A stretch of DNA of 64,000 nucleotides from Hormiphora californensis (lineage: Eukaryota > Ctenophora > Tentaculata > Cydippida > Pleurobrachiidae), in the NCBI GenBank assembly GCA_020137815.1, contig CM035357.1, positions 5,898,616-5,962,615 on the forward strand, given 5' to 3'. The notes below the pieces were generated by a model. That model saw only the letters and a list, made by a program, of their open reading frames with translations, had not been told where the DNA came from and searched no databases. Positions 40,611 to 51,784 of this stretch are shown piece after piece (the first letter of the stretch is position 1; each line of letters starts with the position of its first letter). A program made the position numbers and the translations under genes.

Positions 40611-40740
40611 AGTCACTCTTTGAAAATGGCTTCGTAGTGATAGCACCTCGTCTCTGGAACACCCTCCCGGCAACTGTAACCGTTTGGGCCTACAAGGAAA
40701 CTGAGCTTGAGAAGCTCCAAAAAGTAACAAAAGTAACAAA
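40611..40740 (+). pseudogene. Small LINE RT C-terminal fragment
   Basis: Plus-strand frame reads SLFENGFVVIAPRLWNTLPA and TVTVWAY. APRLWNTLPA is the hallmark near the C-terminus of CR1/L2-type RTs. A short relic in the arylsulfatase upstream region. Confidence 0.6.
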
Positions 40741-40989
40741 AGTAGCATAGTACCTTCCAAAAGTATTAGGAAGATAGCATATCTTCCAGTAGTAGCTTAT
40801 CTTCCAACCAACTGTCAGAGCATTGGCTCCAGGAAGCAAAGCGAATACAATAGACCAATGGTAACTTGTCTGATGTCTACACGCTATAATGTTCCATCTC
40901 ATGCTCTCTCTCCACATCCCCTATACTCTCTATATAGTAGAGGAAAAACATAGCACCCAGCAGTACACTGTGCGTGATGTGATCACAGA

Positions 40990-40995
40990 GAGAGG

Positions 40996-41085
<90 letters not shown>
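40990..41085. repeat. (GA)n microsatellite
   Basis: About 95 bp of nearly pure GA dinucleotide, placed directly before the LINE fragment at 41086. Confidence 0.95.
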
Positions 41086-41087
<2 letters not shown>

Positions 41088-41365
41088 CGCTACTGATCGA
41101 CGTCGCTGTACCAAAAGACAGGTCAGTCTCGGACAGGGAGATGGAGAAGATCGAGAAGTACCAAGAACTTCGGAGGGAGCTCACACGAATTTGGGAACTT
41201 AAAAAGGCCACGGTCATCCCTATCGTGATCGGAGCCCTTGGCGGAGTCAGCCCCCGACTGGAGAAGTACCTGACTGCCATAACCCGCCAAATCTACCCCT
41301 CCCAGCTCCAAAAGTCAGTCCTGTTCAACTCGATGAACACGCTCCGGAAAGTTCTCGACATGTAA
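41086..41365 (+). pseudogene. C-terminal fragment of a LINE polyprotein with 3' flank
   Basis: Reads LLIDVAVPKDRSVSDREMEK, KIEKYQELRRELTRIWELKK, ATVIPIVIGALGGVSPRLEK and ends FNSMNTLRKVLDM followed by a stop. This is the conserved C-terminus of many invertebrate non-LTR RTs. No RT core remains upstream; the GA microsatellite replaces it. Confidence 0.75.
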
Positions 41366-42375
41366 TATACCTCCTGCGCTGTCTCCCCCTGTAATTGTAT
41401 TAAATTTATTTATATCTATACCTTTCTACCCGTTCCTGCTTGCCACTAGGTTTCCCTAGATTCAGACGGTTTGCTTCTCTTGTTCCTGATAAGTTGACCC
41501 TTCTTAGACTCCGTTCCAGATGGTTGGGCTTCTTTCCAGATAGTTTAGGAGGTCTTTTGCTCCGTCACCATGAGCTTTAATTCCCTTTATATATTTTCTC
41601 CTACTTTAACCCATATGTACATTGTTCAACCTACCCTTATGTACATTGTTCTACCTTAACTCCGCAGGCCCTCCGGGCCCTCAGATCCAACAGGATCCGG
41701 GCCCGGGGGATTTAACCCTGTTTCCACATGGGACCCTTAAAAGGCCCATGTTGGAGTGGTGCTTGTTGGGGGACCGAGAGAAGAGAAAAGAGAGAGAAAA
41801 AGAGATAGAGAGAGGGAGAGAGATAGAAGAGAGAGCGAATAAGGATACAATTTGAGAAATTGAGAATAGGTCAGCGCTCCCCGCCCTCCTCTGTGTCTCC
41901 CCGCGCCGTCCCCGTGCTGTTCTCGCAAGGTCCCCATGGGAGTGCTTTCACCGCGGTGCGACGACTCTGGGCGACCGAAGCGCGGCCTTCGCGCGCTCGC
42001 GCGCGGCGCCGCCGACCGCGCTCGCTCTCCGGCTCGCCGTCTCGCTCTCCTAGTCCCCGCTCCGTGCTCTCGTCTCTCCCCGTATCTCTCTCTCTCTCCC
42101 CAGCGCTCTCTCTCTCTTCTCTGCTCTTCTTCTCTCTCTCTCGCGCGCGCTCTCTCCTCCTCGGCTCCCTCTCTCTCTCTCTCCCGACCTTCTTCTCCTC
42201 CCTCCCTCTCTAGCCTCTTCTAGTTCCCACTTTCTTCCTTTTTCTCCAGGATAGAGAAAATTACTCATGCAGTCACCATTTCCCTGTCTCTGTTTGGCAA
42301 TCTGAGGGGGCGACCATTCTTTTCGCATTTGGCCATGCTCCGACAGCTTGCAAGTAATATGGATTGACTTAGACG
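41366..42375. other. Non-coding; purine tract then CT-rich low complexity
   Basis: 41390-41650 may be the 3'UTR of the LINE fragment. 41770-41850 is AGAGAG-rich, 41875-42050 is CG-rich, and 42060-42225 is CTCTCT-rich. No coding signal beyond low-complexity frames. Confidence 0.5.
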
Positions 42376-43572
42376 TTGAGTGTCCCACTGTCTTTGCGTG
42401 ACCTATGATTTTGGGTGATGAGTGGGTTCCATTCAAATGCTCATAACTCATCGAAAAATTGGTCAAAACGGCTCAACCAAAAACAGTGTTGTAGAGAATT
42501 GTCAGGCGAACATTTGGGTACAAGATTGATGTTCCAAGTCTTACCAACCGTCAGATATATCGTCTTAAAGTCAAAAATACGTGTTCATGAAATCCGACCG
42601 GGGTTCACGTTTTGAAAAATTCACAAATGCAAAGTTGCTCGGATCACATTGCATCCCTCATAAGAGTTGTAGGAAATTGTCTGGCGGTCATTTTGGTACC
42701 CGAGTTTTTGTCCTAGCTCAATGTTTAGAGTGTCTTATGACTGTCAGAACTGGAATTTTCACAAAAGTGGTCTCAGGTATCGCATTACATTTTGCCCTGT
42801 TATGAAGCTCATTGCTGCTTGAATAACATCTTAGTGCATGATAGGGTTGAGATAGACCACTTGCGTATCCTTCACATTAACAGGGGCCTTGCCAAATCGT
42901 CATAACAACCCTGTCAAGTGTCTAGATGAAATTGAGACGATATGTGCTGATTATCATGGGATTACACACGACACCGAGCCACCTAATTAGGCGTTGTGAG
43001 CCGATACCAAGACTCAGCGTAGACAAATCCTTATGTTCCTACAGTCATAACGCAACTAAAACGTAGAGCTATGGATAAAATCATGGTATCAAAATGAACC
43101 TTAGACGATTCCAATGAAGCCCTTATAAATTTCAAACCATTTTACCCATTTGTTGATGACACGTGATCCCCTCAAAAATGTTGGTTGAATTTCGTCTTTA
43201 GACAGTCATAAGACAGTCTAAACATTAAGCTAGGACAAAAACCCGGCTACCAAAGTGACCGCCAGACAGTTTCCTACAACTCTTATGAGGGATGCAATGT
43301 GATCCGAGCAACTTTGCATATGTGAATTTTTCAAAACGTGAACCCCGGTCGGATTTCATGAACACGTATTTTTGACTTTAAGACGATATATCTGACGGTT
43401 GGTAAAACTTGGAACATCAATCTTGTACCCAAATGTTCGCCTGAAAATTCTCTACAACACTGTTTTTGGTTGAGCCGTTTTGACCAATTTTTCGATGAGT
43501 TATGAGCATTTGAATGGAACCCACTCATCACCCAAAATCACAGGTCACGCAAAGACAGTGGGACACCCTGTA
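42376..43572. mobile_element. Foldback element, arms about 370 bp
   Basis: 42376-42748 is repeated in reverse complement at 43203-43572. The right end is CAGTGGGACACCCTGTAG (inverted ACAGGGTGTCCC); the left end is degraded (GTTGAGTGTCCCACTG). A 450-bp middle has no ORF. Confidence 0.9.
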
Positions 43573-43830
43573 GAAGAAATGCTGAGAGGGGGAACGACCG
43601 ACATGTACTTGCAACTGCAGTCAGGCCAATGCTCTGACAGACTTGCAATGTATGTGAATATGAGATTGACTTATGATCAGTGATTGGCATTTGGGGTCGT
43701 ATGTGACACAGACACAGAGGGTGACGTGGCGGTTGAGGGCCTTTCCAGACGAGACAAAAGCCGGGTGCAAGCAGGGTGTAATCCACTTTTTGTCTCGTCT
43801 GGAAAGAAGTTTGCACCCTGTAGGAGGACC

Positions 43831-44257
43831 TATTAGCGCTATAAAGCGCTTTTTGTAGCGCTATGAAGCACTTTATCAAGCGCTATAAAGCGCTTTTTAA
43901 AGCGCCATAAAGCGCTTTTCAAATCGCTATAAAGCGCTTTCGAAAGCGCTATGAAGCGCTTTTTATAGCGCTTTATAGCGCTTTAAAAAGCGCTTTATAG
44001 CGCTTTATAGCGCTTTTTAAAGCGCTTTTCAAAAGTGCTTTTTAGACCGCTTTAAAAAGCGCTTTAAAGCGCTACTGTACGATTTAAAGCGCTATAAAGC
44101 GTTATAAAGCTTTCGGAAGCGCTTTAAATCGCTACAAGAATCGCTTTAAAGCGCTTTTAGCGCTTTAAAGCGGTGCACTTTAAAACGGTACCGCTTTAAA
44201 GCGCTTTATAGCGCTATAAAGCGCTTTTTCAAACGCTTTAAAGCGGTTTAAAGCGGT
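43831..44257. repeat. AGCGCT palindrome array
   Basis: More than 40 occurrences of GCGCTT, AAGCGC or AGCGCTATAAAGCGC-type words in about 430 bp, spaced irregularly by T- and A-runs. Each AGCGCT is its own reverse complement, so the array can pair in many registers. Confidence 0.9.
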
Positions 44258-44357
44258 CGAAAAAGTTCAGCCCAGAACTACCATATTACCTTAAAATTAA
44301 AATTTTAATTTTGACGCCGCACACACCAGCGGCCGTTAAAATTTCTCTCCCCCATTC

Positions 44358-44808
44358 TATAATATAAATAACCCCGGCTAGTGGAGGGATGAAATTTGAT
44401 ATACCAGCCTGACAGGCTGGTATATCAATATACAGGGTGGGCCAGAAACATGGAGCCACTTGGAGATAACTAAGGTGTCAATACAGTCCACTCTCCCATG
44501 TACAGTGTAATTTTCACGGTCTATTGACTAGAAAAAGTGTCCCCTGAGGATTGAGATCGACAGAGAGTCACCCTTTCCTAACAATTATCAGCCTGTCAAC
44601 TGACAGGGTAACACGTTGAAATTTGGATCCGTACAATAGAGAGAGGATTGTATTTTTCCAACTTTTATCTCCAAGTGGCTCCATGTTTCTGGCCCACCCT
44701 GTAGATATCCACGAGGAGTGAAACGACGAGGGGGATATCGTGTGATAATCCCCGTAGGGGATTATCAAATTTCATCACTTTACTAGCCGTGGTTATTTGT
44801 TATAAACC
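44358..44808. mobile_element. Outer inverted-repeat element hosting a mariner-like MITE
   Basis: Left GGCTAGTGGAGGGATGAAAT and right ATTTCATCACTTTACTAGCC are imperfect inverted repeats, continuing outward as AAATAACC and GGTTATTT. Inside is a perfect hairpin at 44397-44425 (GATATACCAGCCTG mirrored) and the MITE at 44433-44701. Confidence 0.7.
44433..44701. mobile_element. Tc1/mariner-type MITE with TA duplication
   Basis: Ends CAGGGTGGGCCAGAAACATG and CATGTTTCTGGCCCACCCTG are perfect inverted repeats extending about 37 bp (GAGCCACTTGGAGATAA inward). TA flanks it at 44431-44432 and 44702-44703. 269 bp, no transposase. Confidence 0.93.
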
Positions 44809-44879
44809 GACCCCGGGTATTATGAAAGGTGTGAATGGGCAGTATCACTGACAACAGAGGGAGGGAATTATCTGATATA

Positions 44880-45309
44880 CCATAGTAGACTGCGGGAATC
44901 AGACAGAGACAGATGGAGAGAGGGAGGGAGGGAGGGAGAGGGAAGGAGAGGGAGAGAGGGAGGGATACAGAGACAGATCAGACAGAGACAGATGGACAAA
45001 GATCTGAGACAGACGGACAGAGTAAGATGGAGCGAGATTAAGATGATGAGAGGGAGATAGTAAGCGTGTGTTTGTCCGTCCGTCCGTCTGTCTCTGTCCT
45101 TTTGTTTCCATCTCTTTCTTTTTCTGTCTCACTCCGTCCCTATCTCACTCTCTCTCCATCTTACTCTCTCTCTCCATCTTACTCTGTCCGTCTGTCTCAG
45201 GTCTTTATCCGTCTGTCTCTGTCTCTGTCCCTGTATCCCTCCCTCCCCCTTTCCCTCTCCTTCGCTCTCCTCCCTCCCTCCCTCCCTCCCTCCCTCCCTC
45301 CCTCCCTCT
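44880..45309. repeat. GA/TC-rich microsatellite cluster
   Basis: 44900-45060 is GAGAGGGAGGGA- and ACAGACAGA-rich; 45065-45309 is the pyrimidine counterpart (GTCTGTCTC, CTCCCTCCC). The two halves are crude mirror complements, so it may be a decayed foldback. Confidence 0.75.
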
Positions 45310-45479
45310 CCTTCTTATTTTGCGTCTATATTGCGTCTTTATCGATTTCGCACACATGCGGCTATACTGCGTCTATACTGCTTCCTTCTATATGCGACAA
45401 AAATGCGTTTATAAAACGCCCAACTGCGCCTCAAATATCGCACTGTAGCCTGGAGTACGTCTATAGTGCTTCTTAAAAA

Positions 45480-45790
45480 AGCACGTTTTTTATAGACGCG
45501 GCGTCTATAAAAAGCGATTTGCGTCTATAATGCTTCTATTATGCGTCTATATGCGTCTATGTAGCGTTTATGGTGCTGCTATAGTCAGTCTATAGTGCGT
45601 CTATAAGGCGATTTTGGGGTGGGTAGTGCGCCTATAATGCGGCTATACTGCGTCGCGTCTATAAAAATGCGTTTATATTGCTGTTATAATGCGCCTATAC
45701 TGCGTCTATACTGCTGCTTACGAAAGTCCGTCTATATTGCGTGTGTCTATACTGCGTCTATAATGCGTCTATAGTGCGTCTATAATGCGA
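45480..45790. repeat. Degenerate TGCGTCTATA array
   Basis: About 25 near-copies of GCGTCTATA, GCGCCTATA or GTGCGTCTATAA, with 9-12 bp spacing, scattered matches from 45320. It ends at 45789 against the 23-bp segment shared with 36769. Confidence 0.85.
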
Positions 45791-45897
45791 AAACTTAGAA
45801 TACCAAGAATTGAAGACCGGGTTCCTGTTATAAGCTACCGGAAAACCTGTTGAATTAGGGCACACGGAAGGGCAGTGGACCTGGATGAGGGGAAGTA

Positions 45898-45990
45898 TTG
45901 TTCTAACCCTCCTCTACATTTGTTAAAGAGGGCGGAGCGCACGGAAATAGGGTCGAGCAAGGCTAGGGGAAGGAAGAGGTTATTACCAAG
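45898..45990 (+). repeat. Dispersed repeat copy
   Basis: GTTCTAACCCTCCTCTACAT through AATAGGGTCGAGCAAGG matches 21043-21108 (minus) and partly 25885-25925 (plus). It lies 150 bp upstream of the DCAF7 ATG. Confidence 0.6.
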
Positions 45991-46151
45991 GTCCAAGAGA
46001 TGAAAAGGGGTATGCACTATGTAGCTACTAGCTGCAGTAGTGACTAGAAACCAACTCCCTCCTCTGGTAGCGATAATCGATTTGTGACTAGACATAACTA
46101 GGAATTAACTCTCCCCTCCCCTAGTAGCAATATGGCTGTGTGTGACTAGAC

Positions 46152-49100
46152 ATGACCAGCACTATGATGGGCCACAACCCCCACAGTAAGTGTTGTTTGA
46201 CATAATATTTCCCAGTCAATCTACAAATAGTTGGCGTGTTTTTAATATCAACTATCAAGTCAGTCTACCCTGTAGTTTGTAACTCCCCACCTCTAACTTG
46301 TTTGAAATATTTCCCTAACTTCCTTCCCCCATCTCTAGACCCGGGAGCGCTATTGCCTGGAGCCCCTGGAAAGAGGAAGGAGATATACAAGTATGATGCC
46401 CCCTTCACTCTCTACGCTATGAGTTGGAGTAACAGGCCTGATAGAAAGTACAGATTAGCCCTGGGAAGTTTCATTGAGGAGTACAGCAATAAGGTACAAC
46501 ACATTGTAAATCACGATTATATATTCATTGAACATTTGGACAGACACAGTGTCAGGCGACTCAACAACTAGACCCACACTGTGCATTTGAGTCTTCTGAC
46601 ACAGAATCACAATTTCAATTTAAAAAACCACAATTTTATCAAGGGGTTTCCATCACAATCCAAATTGACCCATTGCTATCTTGTCCTGATGAAGGCATAT
46701 TTTAAAAAACTAATGCGTAAGATGTTATTTACTCATTTTCAGGTTCAAGTTATCCAGCTAACAGATGAGGAAAATGGGGAGTTTAAAGTAAAGGGAAGTT
46801 TTGATCATCCCTACCCAACCACCAAAATATTGTGGATCCCAGATACGGTAAGAAGGGGGATTGTTTTTTGTTCAACTTGTATTATATTTTAATTTAGGGC
46901 CGAAATTGGCCGCCCCCCACTTGTATATCAGCTAGAAGAAATTGTTTGTCAGCTGTAGCCACCCTAGCTCATCATAAACCTTAGCCCATCCTAAATCCAT
47001 ATCCATCATGTTTCACATCCGGCAGTATAATTGAATATTTTGCCAAAGTTGCCATTCTGTCAGAATATTCTACTGTTCACATTACACATTGTCCAAATTG
47101 TTAAAAACAGTACAGGTCATACAAAATTGTTTAGAAATTAATATTTTCATCATATTTCATTTCACCTTCCATTGCGCCCATCCCCCACCTACCACGTTAT
47201 TTCCTTTCATTGCAAAGAGAGTGAGAGAATGAGAGAGATAAAGAAAGAAAGATAAAGAAAGAGAGAGAGTATATGTCAGTATATCTGTGATGTACATAAT
47301 GTGTGATACACACAGTCTCCCGTGTCAGCTCATCACTTCAAGCCCCCCTAAAACCACACTGTATCCTTTCAAAACGCCTATATCTCGATACACCCCCCCC
47401 CCTTTAAAAACTGATCGGATGATATAATTTCGATTCCTCCCCCTAATATATCTCGATTCCCCTCTCTTTCCAGAAAGGTGTTTGTCCTGATCTACTGGCG
47501 ACGAGTGGAGATTATCTCCGAATTTGGAAAGTAAATGATCAAACGAATGAAGTAAAATTGGAATCTCTTCTTAACAATGTAAGTAATAGGACATAAGAAC
47601 CAACTTTTTGTTTGTTGATTTGTTTTGGTCTTTGGATAAATATTGAATCATTTTCAGAATAAAAACTCAGATTTCTGTGCTCCCCTAACTTCATTTGACT
47701 GGAATGAACTAGACCCCAATATAGTTGGAACATCTAGCATTGACACAACTTGTACTATCTGGGGACTAGAGGTAATATGTTACATCATTCATTCATCTGT
47801 TATCCGTTACTGTTAAAATGTGTGTAAATGTGTTAGGGGTATTGCTAGTTTTTAGCGATTCACACAGTGCAAGTTGCGCAGTGGTCTTTTGATCTAGTGC
47901 GCGGCGTGGCGCGCATTTTGTCATCCCCGCCATTCCAACCAATTACCCAATTACACACACACACACACACACACTAATTCATGAAATTCTTGTTAGAACC
48001 AAGAAATCATTAGGGGCAAGCTAATTTTTGCACAATCCGATAGTCAATAGGCCCCTGAACCACCAAAAAAAAGTCCCAAGCCCAACTCCTGGGGGAAGTG
48101 CCCCTAATTGACCCTAATTGATTACAGTGTATTTGTAACCATCAATTAAATCGTAAATCGTCTTAGGAAAGGAGTAGAGGGAAAACCAAGGGCACTAAAG
48201 TGTTCAGCGTCTTCGCATTAGTGGGGGTAGGTGCTGGAATTAAGTCTCTATCTCATCTGGTTAATTAGATAATTGGATAATTAGGTTTGCGCAGAGCCGT
48301 TTTTTGGCTATATGGCTATAGCCACTTAGGAAAAGAGTAGAGACAAAACCGAGGGCACTAAAATGATCAGCGTCCTCGAAATAGTGGGGGTAGGTGCTGA
48401 AATTAAGTCTCTATCTCATCTGGTTAATTAGATAATTGGATAATTAGATCCGCACATAGCCGTTTTTGGCCACATGGCTATAGCCACTTGGGAATGGTTT
48501 AGAGACTTTTCACTGGTGCCATTTTGTAGGCAATGGCTAAGTTATGGGGGGTCGTGGTCGGACTTTTAAGCTCTATCTCAAACCGTTTAGCCGTTATTTG
48601 GATTCAAAGATCCACAAAGAGGCTCAAAATCATACTTTTTACCATTTTTTGCTCATTTTCAGCACCTTTGAATCCAAATAACGGCTAAACGGTTTGAGGT
48701 AGAGCTTAAAAGTCCGACCACGACCCCCCATAACTTAGCCATTGCCTACAAAATGGCACCAGTGAAAAGTCTCTAAACCATTCCCAAGTGGCTATAGCCA
48801 TGTGGCCAAAAACGGCTATGTGCGGATCTAATTATCCAATTATCTAATTAACCAGATGAGATAGAGACTTAATTCCAGCACCTACCCCCACTAATGCGAG
48901 GACGCTGAACACTTTAGTGCCCTTGGTTTTCCCTCTACTCCTTTCCTAAGACGATTTACGATTTAATTGATGGTTACAAATACACTGTAATCAATTAGGG
49001 CCAATTAGGGGCACTTCCCCCAGGAGTTGGGCTTGGGACTTTTTTTTTGTGGTTCAGGGGCCTATTGACTATCGGATTGTGCAAAAATTAGCTTGCCCCT

Positions 49101-50612
49101 AATGATTTCTAGGTTCGGGCAGTTTTTGACAACATTTCCATGACTTACACACACACACACACCCCTCCCTTTCCTAACAAACATGCACTTCTTCAGACAG
49201 GACAGGCAATTGGACGGATAGATGGAAACAGTGTGACTGGTATGGTACGAACACAATTGATAGCGCACGACAAAGAAGTCTTTGATATTGCTTTCTCTCG
49301 AGCTGGAGGGGGCAGGGATATATTCGCTAGTGTAGGGGCAGATGGGAGCGTCAGAATGTTCGATCTGAGGTAAGTTTAAATCCTCTCTTACTCGACCCTC
49401 CCTCAGAGGGGTTTCTAATCCTCTGTGATCTATCTTTCTGAGACGTTTTCCTAATTGAAATTTAAAATATCTCACCCCTATTTCAGGCACTTAGAGCATA
49501 GTACAATTATATATGAAGATAGTCAGCAACAGCCCCTTTTGAGACTGGCATGGAACAAACAAGATCCTAACTATCTGGCTACAATGGCAACCGATGGATT
49601 GGAGGTTAGTTAAGGGGTTACCTCTTCAAATCTATTTTGATTGATGATAGTTAGTACTGCAAATCGTTGTTTATATCCTTCAGTACATCTTTGCTCCACC
49701 CACCCTCCTAGGTTCTCTCCAGCACCCCTCCCGGTCCCCTAGTTCATAATACGGTATTATTATTATTAATACCCCTCCTAGGTTATCTCGCCTCTAATGC
49801 CATACCCAACCCCCTAACCAGGTGATAATACTAGATGTCCGTGTTCCCTGTACCCCTGTAGCTACCCTGAAGAATCCACACTGCCTGCGTTAATGGTATC
49901 GCCTGGGCTCCCCACTCTTCCTGCCACATATGTTCCGCCGGTATGCATAGAGATAGGGATAGAGAAACATAATATTAGATATAGAGATAGAGACGGAGAG
50001 ATAGACTGAGATACATGATAGAGATAGAGAAACATGATAGAGATAGATAGACCGAGAGATAGAGAAACATGATATTGGATAGAGAGAGAGAGATATACAG
50101 AGAGACATGATTTTGGGTAGAGATAAAGAAACATGATTTTGGGGAGATAGATAAAAGAGAGCGAGTAGAGGGTGAGGGTCGATAATAAAACTAGACAGAT
50201 AACTGTATCGGCTTGTTATTTTCAAGTCCTCCGTAACAACTTATTGCTGGTACATATGTGAACGTTCTGTGACACCATCTGTCCCCCTCAGCAGACGATC
50301 AGCAGGCCTTGATATGGGATATCCAGCAGATGCCCCGACCCATAGATGATCCCATTCTGGCATACAAAGCAGAGGGAGAAATCAACCAGGTAGGGACAAC
50401 ACTGCAGCTCTAGTTAATTACCCCCCCCCCCCCCCTTCAACAGATGGAGGGAACAACCTCCAACTACTGTTTCTGGTGTCATTTAGACTGAAAAATACAC
50501 TGCAACTGTTTTATAACACTATCTTCTTCCCTCTCAGGTTCAGTGGGCTACTGGACAGCCAGACTGGATAGCTATTTGCTACAACCAATCCATGGAGATT
50601 CTCCGAGTGTAG
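46152..50612 (+). CDS. DCAF7: DCAF7/WDR68 WD40 scaffold protein, one frame break
   Basis: DCAF7 is a highly conserved WD40 adaptor that binds DYRK kinases and CUL4-DDB1. Exons: 46152-46185, 46339-46493, 46743-46847, 47474-47578, 47658-47771, 49197-49369, 49487-49604, 49822-49940, 50292-50389, 50538-50612. All phases agree. Landmarks: [89 protein letters not shown] as [26 protein letters not shown] and SMEILRV before the stop. The exon 49822-49940 has one extra C at 49876/49877: frame 1 gives TLKN then stops, while skipping it gives [20 protein letters not shown]. The first exon ([11 protein letters not shown]) is chosen because its phase fits. Without the extra base the protein is 364 residues. 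Confidence 0.95.
47995..49112. mobile_element. Foldback element in DCAF7 intron
   Basis: The left arm (AAATCATTAGGGGCAAGCTA) and right arm (TAGCTTGCCCCTAATGATTT) are inverted, paired nearly to the centre at about 48655. The left arm carries an extra internal duplication of about 160 bp: GGTTAATTAGATAATTGGAT occurs near 48260 and 48421 on the left but only once on the right. No ORF; short A/T tracts at both ends. Confidence 0.9.
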
Positions 50613-51035
50613 ATACACGCCTTATATGGACATTTCTGATCACGTTTCGTACCTTATTTGGACATTAAGTGATGAATGGTTTACCTACGAAACCCCTCTT
50701 TAGAGAGAGACTCTCTCAGAGAGCGAGAGAGAGAGTGTGGTGTTGTAGCGTGCTACATGCGATGATGATGATGTAAAAATGCGAGTTAGGATGCGAGAGA
50801 AATGATATTTTTACCCAAACTATTTTATTATATATGAGAGACACACATGAACAATTCATATATATCAGATGTATCAGAGAGATCACGTGTAACACGTGTT
50901 TAGCTTGATTGTACGGTGTATACCCTCCTTTATAGTGATGCGTCTAGAGAAACAGAGAAGGGGGAGATACCGTACCCAGCAAGTGTTTAGCAGACGTGTG
51001 TTTATTAGTTGACAAAGATTGGGGAAGTTTAGTAG

Positions 51036-51296
51036 TTACACACGCACAGTGACAATTGATATGTTACACTGCCCCTCACAGTATGCAGCGGGGCGGACAT
51101 TGCTAGTCGTTGTTCTCTTAGTTAAAGTAACAAACTCTCCCTGTTGATATATGTCCGTCTTGCCGCATCTAGTGGGACAGTGTAACATGTGTAACAAGGG
51201 ATAGTTTGTAGCTGCACAATTGTGGGTTAAGTGTTGATCGCTGCAAGTGTACTGACTAAAACAGTACCCTGCCCCTGTTTGTGATGCTGTGTGCAC
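51036..51296 (-). CDS. Cys-rich open frame of uncertain status
   Basis: Frame with CFSQYTCSDQHLTHNC, LHCPTRCGKTD and AAYCEGQCNIS: nine Cys in ~86 residues, ending at a clean stop. There is no ATG at its start; a stop codon lies close upstream, and CACAG near the start could be an acceptor. It could be the last exon of a small secreted Cys-rich protein or a chance frame. I would not rely on it. Confidence 0.25.
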   Translation of the reverse strand: MHTASQTGAGYCFSQYTCSDQHLTHNCAATNYPLLHMLHCPTRCGKTDIYQQGEFVTLTKRTTTSNVRPAAYCEGQCNISIVTVRV

Positions 51297-51520
51297 TGTG
51301 CAGTCCTTATTTAATGTTTACTGTTTACAACTGTGCTTGGGATTAGTGTGACTGAGTGAGCTAATCTTGTGAACTTATCTGCTTATCCGTTTCCAACAAA
51401 CCATACTGTTTGAATTGTTTTAAATCCACTATTGTGACAATGCAATATTGATATGGCATGGAATTGCCATGCTACGCAGTCTGTCTGTTCGGCACGTTAA
51501 GCGCCTCGGGCTCCCGTAAG

Positions 51521-51549
51521 CTCACACCGGGCCTTTGGCCCGGTGTGAG
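51521..51549. other. Perfect 13-bp hairpin with TTT loop
   Basis: CTCACACCGGGCC, TTT, GGCCCGGTGTGAG. It lies 236 bp past the kinase stop. In animals this is more likely transposon-derived or an RNA structure than a terminator. Confidence 0.7.
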
Positions 51550-51784
51550 AGCCGACAGACTGGGAACATGTCAAGCATGGAAGGGAAGGTGAAAGGTGAA
51601 GCCAACCACAATGATATTGCATTGGTGAACCAAGCCACTAAGCTCTGACTGATCGCAAACTGACCCCTTTGTTTCTGAGAGGATTGGTGACAAAGTTTAA
51701 ACAGATTTCTTGGTTCTGGAGCAATAAAAATTAAATTATATCAAACAATTTCACAAACACAAATGGTTAAAATCAGATTGTCTC

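Larger units (their letters stand above)
50613..51784. other. Intergenic region between DCAF7 and the kinase
   Basis: Contains a GAGAGA tract at 50700-50735, a Cys-rich frame (see 51036-51296) and a perfect hairpin at 51521-51549. Convergent 3' ends of two genes; no consensus AATAAA close to either stop is obvious. Confidence 0.5.

Noticed and set aside
40578-40760. Small secreted peptide (poly-Leu leader) on the minus strand
   Set aside because: It is antisense to a LINE fragment reading APRLWNTLPA on the plus strand.
51521-51549. Rho-independent terminator
   Set aside because: Eukaryotic context and no U tract after the stem.
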